Below are positions 26,369 through 33,891 of a DNA stretch of 36,238 nucleotides, in pieces (positions within the stretch are counted from its first letter, which is position 1; every line of letters starts with the position of its first letter). The stretch covers positions 1 through 36,238 of IMG/VR virus record IMGVR_UViG_3300027763_000132. One strand, given 5' to 3'. The notes under the pieces were generated by a model. The model did not search any database. It was given only the letters and a program-made list of their open reading frames with translations, and was not told where the DNA came from. Both the position numbers and the translations under genes were made by a program. This stretch comes from a virus.

Positions 26369-28669
26369 ATGCCAATAAACAATTCGCTAACACCTGCAGG
26401 CCAAAACGAACTTGGAGCCGCCTTTGGTTATTACCCTAGTATGGGTAGGCGTAGGCTACAAGACCCTGTAGGGGCGACTGAAGTGCCTTTACAGATGCTT
26501 AGGGGTAGGGTAGCGGGTACGTTGGGATTGCCTTCTGATGTGTTGAATGTGGTCAGAAGCCCTATGCCGATGGAGATGTTTGGGGATGTTGATTACAGCC
26601 AGCAGAAACTTCTACCTTACGGGACTAGTCAGTTACTCAAGGAGTTGCCGTTAGCGCCTACATCTAGGGTTGGTGAGGTAGCGGGGGAAATTGGTTCGGT
26701 TGCGCCGATGACACCGATGGAGGCGTTACAGGCTGCTCGGTTGGCTCGTCAAACTGCAATGGCTGGTGGTCGGGTAGCAAAGCAGGGCGCTCGATTGGTT
26801 GGAGAAGAGTTCAATGCCGCAATGATGGGTCAGAGGCCAAACACGCTTCTTGGTGCTATTACGCCAAAGCCTATGTTTGCGGCAGAGCCTAATGCGAACC
26901 TGTTGGCAACAAGTGTTGGCAAAGAAAGGGCTGCTGTTTCGCCACTTGGTTTCTATAGTGCTGTAGAGCAACAATCGTTAAATATTCCGAGAAAACAAGG
27001 AACGGGCGCGTCTTTCTTGAATGATCTGATGAAGGGTCAAGATGTCAAGAAATATGAAATTGAGGCTATGGGGTTGGAAGACTTCCTAAAAGGCAAAACC
27101 AATGTGACCCGTCAAGAGGTGCAAGACTTTATTGCTAACAACCGCATAAATTTACAAGAGCGCCAATTGGGGGCAACTGTTACACCAGACCCAATAGGAA
27201 TAGCCAAACGAGAAGAAATATTTAATAAATACAACCCACAAATACAGGCTTTGGAAAGCGAATATTCTAAATTTAACAGGGCTTTAGATGAGCAAACAAT
27301 GGTTGCTAGAGATAATTTTGCCAATGCTCATGCCAGACTAAACACTCAGGGATATACGCCTACGGCACAAGATTACGAGGCTTACAACTTAGCAGAAGCA
27401 AAGTTACAACAAATTCGTTCTACTCCTCGCAGTATGAGTGACTTTCAGCAAAAGTCAGAAGAATTGAGAAACATGAGAGATACAGAGGCAAACGCGGCTT
27501 ATGTAGTCCCAGAACCAACGCCTACTAAATACGAAAAATATCAATTGCCAGGTGGTGAGAACTACCGCGAAATATTGTTAAAACTGCCACCAACCGAAAA
27601 TGTTGTACAGCAATGGATAGTTTATAGACCTAATGGTGCATCTATTGGTGGATATTCATCAGAAGAATATGCTAAACGAGCTGCACAAGAAGTAGGCGGT
27701 ACTTACAAACAAGGCGAATCATTAAGAGGCGAGGCTGGTTACAGATCAAGCCATTGGAGTGACCCTAATGTTTTAGCCCACATGAGGGTTAATGATCGAG
27801 TAGACGCACAAGGCAAAAAAATGTTACTGATTGAAGAAGTGCAATCAGATTGGCATCAGGCGGGACGGGAAAAAGGATATGCAAGTCCTGCTGATAAAAA
27901 AGCATTAGAAAATGAATTAAATAATGTTGCTAAAGAAAGAAACGATTTGGTAGCCGAACTTTCTAAATACGAACAGCAAAATGGCTTTTTGTCGCTTGAA
28001 ATGCAACAAAGATGGGATAAATTTAAAGAAAAAGAAGATTTGCTTAAACAAAAAAACAAAGACTTTTCAAGCCAACCACCAGACGCACCATTTAAAGATA
28101 CTTGGCATCAACTAGCTCTAAAAAGAGCAATTAAGGAAGCTGTGGACAAAGGCTATGACAGGATTGGCTTAACTACTGGGGCGCAACAAGCATCAAGATA
28201 TGACCTTGCAAAATCAGTTGATTACATTGATTACAAAACATTAGGTCATGGCGAAAATGCTAAATATTCATTAGGAATTGTTGATAAAAATCAACAAGGC
28301 ATAGATTTGCCAAAAGAATATTACACCGCTAAAGAGCTACCCGAAATAGTTGGAAAAGAAATTGCTGACAAAATTATTAAAGGCGAAGGTCAATCTGGCG
28401 GTGGACGCATGACATTAAGAGGCGTTGATCTACAAGTTGGCGGCGAAGGCATGAAAAAATATTACGATGAGATATACCCCAACTTTTTAAACAAATTTGG
28501 CAAAAAGTATGGCGCTCAAGTAGGTGAAACGCGCATTAAAACTGGTCGCGGAGTGCCAGGCGGTGAACCAATACGCTATTTAGACATTACCCCAGAAATG
28601 CGTGATGCCGTTAAAAAAGGTCAGCCACTAGCATCTATTACAAACCAACTTGCAAACTCTTTGGCCTAA
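26369..28669 (+). CDS. Large polyvalent-type protein between TerS and TerL
   Basis: This 766-aa protein starts PINNSLTPAGQNELGAAFGY, with a segment LRGRVAGTLGLPSDVLNVVR (about 45-64) typical of injected phage proteins. After a coiled central region (about 270-380) comes a conserved C-terminal domain (about 400-755): LIEEVQSDWHQAGREKGY, LALKRAIKEAVDKGYDRIGL, GGEGMKKYYDEIYPNFLNKF, then RYLDITPEMRD. I recall that domain from large polyvalent phage proteins. Its activity is unknown. It may enter the host with the DNA. The C-terminal half looks more AT-rich than the first. No Shine-Dalgarno precedes the ATG. Confidence 0.72.
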   Translation: MPINNSLTPAGQNELGAAFGYYPSMGRRRLQDPVGATEVPLQMLRGRVAGTLGLPSDVLNVVRSPMPMEMFGDVDYSQQKLLPYGTSQLLKELPLAPTSRVGEVAGEIGSVAPMTPMEALQAARLARQTAMAGGRVAKQGARLVGEEFNAAMMGQRPNTLLGAITPKPMFAAEPNANLLATSVGKERAAVSPLGFYSAVEQQSLNIPRKQGTGASFLNDLMKGQDVKKYEIEAMGLEDFLKGKTNVTRQEVQDFIANNRINLQERQLGATVTPDPIGIAKREEIFNKYNPQIQALESEYSKFNRALDEQTMVARDNFANAHARLNTQGYTPTAQDYEAYNLAEAKLQQIRSTPRSMSDFQQKSEELRNMRDTEANAAYVVPEPTPTKYEKYQLPGGENYREILLKLPPTENVVQQWIVYRPNGASIGGYSSEEYAKRAAQEVGGTYKQGESLRGEAGYRSSHWSDPNVLAHMRVNDRVDAQGKKMLLIEEVQSDWHQAGREKGYASPADKKALENELNNVAKERNDLVAELSKYEQQNGFLSLEMQQRWDKFKEKEDLLKQKNKDFSSQPPDAPFKDTWHQLALKRAIKEAVDKGYDRIGLTTGAQQASRYDLAKSVDYIDYKTLGHGENAKYSLGIVDKNQQGIDLPKEYYTAKELPEIVGKEIADKIIKGEGQSGGGRMTLRGVDLQVGGEGMKKYYDEIYPNFLNKFGKKYGAQVGETRIKTGRGVPGGEPIRYLDITPEMRDAVKKGQPLASITNQLANSLA

Positions 28670-28673
28670 ATAA

Positions 28674-30197
28674 ATGCAAACTCCAATCTACAAGTCAGAA
28701 GAAGAACAAAAGCTAATGGTTGAACTGTGGTCGCCTGCAATTGCAGACGATCCCGAAGCGTTCGTGTTGTTTGCTTTCCCTTGGGGGCAGAAAAACACAC
28801 CCTTGGCTAACTTTAGCGGTCCAAGAAAGTGGCAACGCGAAGTCTTGCGAGACATCACCGCCCACATTAAGAAGCAAAAAGGGCTGATTGACTACGAAAC
28901 CATCCGCATGGCTGTCTCGTCTGGTCGCGGTATCGGCAAGTCAGCTCTGGTTTCTTGGCTCATTCTTTGGATGCTGACCACAAGGATTGGCGGCTCGGTC
29001 GTGGTAAGTGCTAACAGCGAGAACCAATTGCGCTCGGTCACATGGGCTGAATTGACAAAATGGGCAGCAATGCTTATCAATAGTCATTGGTGGGAGATTT
29101 CAGCGACAAAGTTAGTACCCGCACAATGGCTAACCGAGTTGGTAGAGCGTGATTTGAAGAAGGGAACACGTTATTGGGCGTGTGAAGGCAAGCTCTGGAG
29201 TGCTGAAAACCCTGATTCTTATGCGGGTGTCCACAACCAAGATGGCATGATGCTTATTTTTGATGAATCTAGCGGTATTCCTAACCCAATCTGGGAAGTG
29301 GGCGCTGGATTCTTTACAGAAAACACACCAGACCGCTATTGGTTTGCGTTTTCCAACCCCCGTAGGAACGAAGGCTACTTCTTTGAGTGCTTTCACGCTA
29401 AACGGGACTTTTGGACATCAAAAATCGTTGACGCTCGGACTGTTGAGGACACAGACAAATCAATTTATGAGCAAATCATTGCTGAATACGGAGAAGATTC
29501 AAGCCAAGCCAAGGTTGAAGTCTACGGAGAGTTCCCATCTGCGGGTGAAGACCAGTTTATCTCCCCAATGATTGTGGATGACGCAATGAAACGCCCCAAA
29601 TGGAAAGACCTAACCGCCCCAATCGTGGTGGGGGTTGACCCTGCAAGGGGTGGTGCTGACTCTACGGTCATTGCTGTCAGACAAGGCAGAGATATTGTGG
29701 CGATCAAGCGATATAAGGGCGAAGACACAATGGAGATTGTGGGTCGCGTCATTGATGCCATTGAAGAATTCAAACCTACCCTGACGGTCATTGATGAGGG
29801 TGGCTTGGGTTACGGGATATTAGATCGACTGAACGAACAGCGATACAAAGTAAGGGGCGTGAACTTTGGAAACAAGGCAAAACAGCCACAAGCCTTTGGA
29901 AATAAACGCGCTGAGATGTGGAACGACATGAGGAACTGGCTAAAATCTGCTAGTATTCCGCAAGACAGACAGTTGAAGGCAGACCTGACGGGTCCGACAA
30001 AGAAGCCTAACTCGTCTGGGACTATATTTTTGGAAGGCAAAAAAGAGATGAAGGCTCGTGGCTTGGCTTCTCCTGACGCAGCGGATGCAATCGCTGTGAC
30101 GTTTGCTTTCCCTGTGGCGCATCGTTCGTACACAGAAGTGGCTCGGCGCATTGTGACTGAACGCAGTGCGGTATCTAGTGGTTGGATGGGGGCTTAA
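28674..30197 (+). CDS. Terminase large subunit
   Basis: This 507-aa protein is near the P22 TerL length (499 aa). The ATPase domain has Walker A SSGRGIGKS (82-90) and Walker B MLIFDE (193-198). The nuclease domain has VVGVDPARGGAD (318-329) with Asp322, TVIDEGG (371-377) with Asp374, and SPDAADAIAV (466-475). It pumps DNA into the procapsid and cuts the concatemer. The ATG comes 4 bases after the polyvalent gene. Confidence 0.93.
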   Translation: MQTPIYKSEEEQKLMVELWSPAIADDPEAFVLFAFPWGQKNTPLANFSGPRKWQREVLRDITAHIKKQKGLIDYETIRMAVSSGRGIGKSALVSWLILWMLTTRIGGSVVVSANSENQLRSVTWAELTKWAAMLINSHWWEISATKLVPAQWLTELVERDLKKGTRYWACEGKLWSAENPDSYAGVHNQDGMMLIFDESSGIPNPIWEVGAGFFTENTPDRYWFAFSNPRRNEGYFFECFHAKRDFWTSKIVDARTVEDTDKSIYEQIIAEYGEDSSQAKVEVYGEFPSAGEDQFISPMIVDDAMKRPKWKDLTAPIVVGVDPARGGADSTVIAVRQGRDIVAIKRYKGEDTMEIVGRVIDAIEEFKPTLTVIDEGGLGYGILDRLNEQRYKVRGVNFGNKAKQPQAFGNKRAEMWNDMRNWLKSASIPQDRQLKADLTGPTKKPNSSGTIFLEGKKEMKARGLASPDAADAIAVTFAFPVAHRSYTEVARRIVTERSAVSSGWMGA

Positions 30198-30198
30198 C

Positions 30199-30351
30199 AT
30201 GGCAACAAAACAAGGTTTGTACGCAAATATTCACGCTAAACAAGAGCGCATTGCTGCTAGCAGTAAAGAGAAGATGAGAAAGCCTGGCACTGCTGGCGCT
30301 CCTACCGCCAAAGCATTCAAAGAATCTGCCAAAACAGCAAAGAAAAAATAA
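30199..30351 (+). CDS. 50-aa basic protein after TerL
   Basis: The ATG at 30199 is preferred over an upstream in-frame ATG at 30166 that lies within TerL. The sequence (MATKQGLYANIHAKQERIAA, then KMRKPGTAGAPTAKAFKESA) is a small basic protein that I recall next to terminase or portal genes in many phages. There is no known function. It is one base beyond the TerL stop and preceded by a GGGGG stretch. Confidence 0.75.
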   Translation: MATKQGLYANIHAKQERIAASSKEKMRKPGTAGAPTAKAFKESAKTAKKK

Positions 30352-30352
30352 T

Positions 30353-30487
30353 ATGCCTTTGAAAAAATCACCAAGCAAAGAAGCATTCAAATCAAATGTG
30401 AAAGCTGAGATCAAGGCTGGCAAACCTGTCAAGCAAAGTGTCGCAATTGCGTATGCAGTAAAGCGGGAAGCCGCCAAGAAAAAATGA
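30353..30487 (+). CDS. 44-aa basic protein, DUF6496-like
   Basis: ATG at 30353, TGA at 30485-30487. The sequence (MPLKKSPSKEAFKSNVKAEI, then AGKPVKQSVAIAYAVKREAA) matches the pattern of short basic phage proteins with a GKPxKQxVAIAY motif (about 23-34). It overlaps the next gene by ATGA. The role is unknown. It may bind DNA or the capsid. Confidence 0.72.
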   Translation: MPLKKSPSKEAFKSNVKAEIKAGKPVKQSVAIAYAVKREAAKKK

Positions 30488-30729
30488 CCCTTAAAGCACT
30501 AAAAGACTGCGTTATCATTGAGCGCGATGTAGAAAAGCATGAGTTATTTGTGCTTCCCGCTGGCGACCCAATGGAAACAGGCGTTGTCGTAGCCATTGGC
30601 CCTGACTGCAAAGACATTAAAGTGGGCGACCATCTGTATTTTGGCGTTGCACAAGAATTTAAACATGAGAACAAGCAATATCTTGTTATGCGTGAGCCTC
30701 ATGTAACTGGAGTTTTAGAACATGGCTGA
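30484..30729 (+). CDS. GroES-like co-chaperonin
   Basis: This 81-aa protein shows the Cpn10 fold pattern: LKALKDCVIIERD at the start, a short mobile-loop region around 20-30 (ELFVLPAGDP), GVVVAIGPDCKDIKVGDHLYFG (about 33-54), and a YLVMREPHVTGVLE end (about 66-79). It is shorter than GroES (about 95 aa). Phage co-chaperonins (T4 gp31 is the classic case) replace GroES with GroEL in capsid folding. Its place directly before the portal and in the head operon fits that. Confidence 0.78.
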   Translation: MTLKALKDCVIIERDVEKHELFVLPAGDPMETGVVVAIGPDCKDIKVGDHLYFGVAQEFKHENKQYLVMREPHVTGVLEHG

Positions 30730-32929
30730 TTACACAGGAATTGCCGCCGCAGGCGCGGTATCTAACGGCGGCGGCAAAGCCAATAGTTCATCCGATGTCT
30801 TGGCAACAGCGCGTAGCCGCCTAGACCAAGCAATCTCTGCTCTATCCGAAAGCCGTGAAGACGAAATTGACGATCTGCGCTTTTATGCTGGTTCACCAGA
30901 CAACCAATGGCAATGGCCTGCTGACGTTTTAGCCACTCGCGGTGCGGTTCAAGGCCAAACCATCAATGCTCGACCTTGTTTGACCATTAACAAACTGCCC
31001 CAACACGTTCGCCAAGTGACGAATGATCAGCGGCAGAACCGACCAGGCGCTAAAGTCATTCCCGTTGACGATAACGCTGACGTTGAGGTTGCCGATATTT
31101 TCAACGGCATGATTCGCCATATTGAGTACATTTCTGACGCTGATGTGGCGTATGACACAGCTTGCGAGAACCAAGTTGCCTATGGTGAGGGCTATATCCG
31201 CATCTTGACTGAGTATTGCGACCCTGCTTCGTTCAATCAAGACATCAAGATTGGTCGGATTCGTAATTCTTTCTCGGTCTACATGGACCCGCTGATTCAA
31301 GACCCAACTGGCGCAGACGCTAAGTGGTGCTTTATTACTGAGGACATCCCCAAAGCGCAGTATGAGCGTGAATATCCCAATTCAGCACCGATTTCTACTT
31401 TGCAATCCTTGGGTGTGGGTGATCAGTCAATCAGTAACTGGTTGAATGAAAACACCATCCGTATCGCTGATTACTACTACGTTGACTACGAAAAGCGCAC
31501 ATTGAACCTGTACCCAGGCAACATTACTGCCTTTGAAGGCTCAATGGAAGACAAGCAACTCAAAGTCTTGTACGGTAAACCTAAGAACAAGCGTATTGTT
31601 CAAGACCCCAAAGTCAAATATTGCAAGATCAACGGATATGAAATTCTTGAAGAAGCAGAATGGGCGGGTAAGTGGATTCCTGTCGTTCGTATCGTAGGAA
31701 ACGAATTTGAAGTTGACGGGCGTTTGTACGTTTCGGGTTTGGTGCGTAACGCCAAAGATGCCCAACGTATGTACAACTACTGGGTTTCTCAAGAAGCAGA
31801 GATGCTGGCTCTTGCGCCCAAAGCTCCGTTCATTGGTTATGGCGGTCAGTTTGAAGGCTATGAAGAAAAGTGGAAGACAGCCAACACCAACAACTGGCCT
31901 TACCTAGAGGTAAACCCTGACGTTACCGATGGTCAAGGCGCTGTGCTGCCCTTGCCACAACGCGCACAACCGCCAATGGCTTCTAGCGGTCTGCTTCAAG
32001 CCAAGGCTGGTGCATCGGAAGACATCAAATCCACAACGGGTCAATACAACGCCTCGTTGGGCATGGGGTCAAATGAGCGTTCTGGTAGAGCTATCCTTGC
32101 GCGTCAGCGTGAAGGTGATGTTGGAACATACCATTATGGTGACAACTTAGCCCGTGGCGTTCGTCACATTGCCCGTCAGTTGATTGACTTGATTCCCAAA
32201 ATCTACGACACAGAGCGCATTGCGCGTGTGATCGGTGAGGATGGCGAAACAAAGATGGCAAAGATCAACCCTGACCAACAAGAGCCAGTTAAGAAAATTG
32301 TGGATGAAATGGGCGTTGTGATTGAGAAAATCTACAACCCTAGCGTTGGTAAGTACGATGTCGTGGCGACAACAGGGCCAGGCTACGCTACTAAACGCCA
32401 AGAAGCATTGGAAGCTATGGCTCAACTGCTTCAGGGTAATCCCCAACTGTGGACTGTGGCGGGTGATCTGTTCGTCAAGAACATGGATTGGCCTGGCGCA
32501 CAAGAAATGTCTGAACGCTTCAAGAAGACAATTGACCCACAGATTCTTGCTAGTAACGACAAGTCTCCTGAATTGCAAGCGGCTGAACAACAAATTCAGG
32601 CAATGGGTCAAGAGATGGAAGCCATGCACTCAATGATTAACCATGTTGGTAAGTCTATTGAAGTTCAAGAAATGCAACGCAAAGACTACGAAGCGCAAGT
32701 CAAAGCATTTGAAGCAGAGACTAAGCGCCTTGCGGTTGTGCAGGCAAGTATGTCGCCAGACCAAATCCAAGATATTGTTTTGGGTACGGTTCACGGAATG
32801 ATCACATCGGGCGACTTGATGGCAGATATGCCAAGCCAAGACATTGATGTTGGCATGGAAGAAATGCCACAAGAAATGCCCCAAGAAATGCAACAAGGAA
32901 TGTTGCCAGAACAAGGAATCCCACAATGA
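30722..32929 (+). CDS. Portal protein, P22 gp1-like
   Basis: This 735-aa protein is close to the P22 portal (725 aa). The N-terminal third carries ALSESREDEIDDLRFYAGSP, NQWQWPADV, RPCLTINKLPQHVRQVTND and QRQNRPG (about 40-108), which is typical of P22-type portals. A helical C-terminus ends in a Met/Gln/Glu-rich repeat (EEMPQEMPQEM). It forms the dodecameric ring through which DNA passes. It overlaps the GroES-like gene by 8 bases. Confidence 0.92.
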   Translation: MADYTGIAAAGAVSNGGGKANSSSDVLATARSRLDQAISALSESREDEIDDLRFYAGSPDNQWQWPADVLATRGAVQGQTINARPCLTINKLPQHVRQVTNDQRQNRPGAKVIPVDDNADVEVADIFNGMIRHIEYISDADVAYDTACENQVAYGEGYIRILTEYCDPASFNQDIKIGRIRNSFSVYMDPLIQDPTGADAKWCFITEDIPKAQYEREYPNSAPISTLQSLGVGDQSISNWLNENTIRIADYYYVDYEKRTLNLYPGNITAFEGSMEDKQLKVLYGKPKNKRIVQDPKVKYCKINGYEILEEAEWAGKWIPVVRIVGNEFEVDGRLYVSGLVRNAKDAQRMYNYWVSQEAEMLALAPKAPFIGYGGQFEGYEEKWKTANTNNWPYLEVNPDVTDGQGAVLPLPQRAQPPMASSGLLQAKAGASEDIKSTTGQYNASLGMGSNERSGRAILARQREGDVGTYHYGDNLARGVRHIARQLIDLIPKIYDTERIARVIGEDGETKMAKINPDQQEPVKKIVDEMGVVIEKIYNPSVGKYDVVATTGPGYATKRQEALEAMAQLLQGNPQLWTVAGDLFVKNMDWPGAQEMSERFKKTIDPQILASNDKSPELQAAEQQIQAMGQEMEAMHSMINHVGKSIEVQEMQRKDYEAQVKAFEAETKRLAVVQASMSPDQIQDIVLGTVHGMITSGDLMADMPSQDIDVGMEEMPQEMPQEMQQGMLPEQGIPQ

Positions 32930-33288
32930 ACGCTTCGCAATTTTTAGGTCTTCTTTTCTTGGGTCGCAATGTGGCTCATTCCGTTCACTTGAACACTCGT
33001 AGCTTTTCTAAGCACATGGCTTTGAACACGTTTTACGACAAAATCATTGACCATGCTGACGCATTTGCAGAAGCCTACCAAGGGCGACACGGCCTAATTG
33101 GTGGCATAGCAATCCCTGCAACCAAGAAGACCGCCAACATCATTGAGTTTCTACAAGGTCAACTTGATGAGATAGAAAAAGGTCGCTATGAAATTTGCGA
33201 CAAAGAAGACTCTTCGTTGCAACAGTTGATTGACAACATTGTTGAGTTGTATTTGACAACCTTGTACAAACTTCGCTTCTTGGCATAA
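32926..33288 (+). CDS. DUF5856-like helical phage protein
   Basis: This 120-aa protein has the FLGRNVAHSVHLNTRSFSKH (about 11-30) and ALNTFYDKIIDHADAFAEAY (32-51) segments recalled for the DUF5856 family, which looks like a four-helix, ferritin-like bundle. His and Glu residues are spaced along the helices, but a metal site cannot be proven. It overlaps the portal stop (ATGA). The function is unknown, but conservation near portal genes suggests a structural or host-contact role. Confidence 0.75.
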   Translation: MNASQFLGLLFLGRNVAHSVHLNTRSFSKHMALNTFYDKIIDHADAFAEAYQGRHGLIGGIAIPATKKTANIIEFLQGQLDEIEKGRYEICDKEDSSLQQLIDNIVELYLTTLYKLRFLA

Positions 33289-33296
33289 GGATTATC

Positions 33297-33695
33297 ATGG
33301 CAACCTATAACAAATTTCAGCCTGCAATTGAGAGCTTATTTGAAGGCATCAATTCAGGCTCAGATTCATGGGTGATCAAGTTAGCCACAGCGGTAAACCA
33401 AGCCGCAGGCACGATCACAGAAGTTGCAAACGGTAACGGCTATACCACTGGCGGTAACGCTGCCAGCACAACAAGCGCATCCCAAACTGGCGGTACGTTT
33501 AAGTTGGTGTTGGCAAGCCCTACTGTATGGACAGCTTCTGGCGCTGGTTTTACGTTTCAGTACGCAATTTTGACCGACTCAACCACTAGCACAAACGTGG
33601 CGTATTGGGATTACGGCTCAAGCCAAGCTGTAGCGGCAGGCGAAACAGTTACTGTAACTTTAGACGGCACTAACGGTGTCTTCCAAGCAACATGA
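33297..33695 (+). CDS. Small virion structural protein
   Basis: This 132-aa protein starts TYNKFQPAIESLFEGINSGS and ends in beta-rich YWDYGSSQAVAAGETVTVTL. Both ends occur in a common family of phage structural proteins near portal and capsid genes. It is rich in Thr/Ser/Gly and has an AAGGA ribosome binding site. It overlaps the next gene by ATGA. It probably is a minor capsid or fibre-base component, but the exact role is not known. Confidence 0.72.
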   Translation: MATYNKFQPAIESLFEGINSGSDSWVIKLATAVNQAAGTITEVANGNGYTTGGNAASTTSASQTGGTFKLVLASPTVWTASGAGFTFQYAILTDSTTSTNVAYWDYGSSQAVAAGETVTVTLDGTNGVFQAT

Positions 33696-33889
33696 AGATT
33701 GATTTCTCATTTGATACACAGTACGGCAAGTTTGCTGATGCTATTGTTTTTCCTGATGACCACACACTCACAGACGCTGAGATTGAAGCTATGAAGCAAC
33801 AGCGACTAGACAACTGGATTGCCGCAGTAACTACGCCATTTGATGTTATTGATGTTGAAGTAACTGACGTTACGCCATCTGAGGAGTAA
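33692..33889 (+). CDS. 65-aa acidic protein
   Basis: This acidic protein (MKIDFSFDTQYGKFADAIVF, then HTLTDAEIEAMKQQRLDNWI) has a beta-start and a helix, ending in VTDVTPSEE. It is translationally coupled to the gene before by ATGA, and its stop is 2 bases from the adhesin-like gene. Similar short proteins accompany fibre genes in other phages. It might be an assembly factor. The function is unknown. Confidence 0.68.
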   Translation: MKIDFSFDTQYGKFADAIVFPDDHTLTDAEIEAMKQQRLDNWIAAVTTPFDVIDVEVTDVTPSEE

Positions 33890-33891
33890 GC

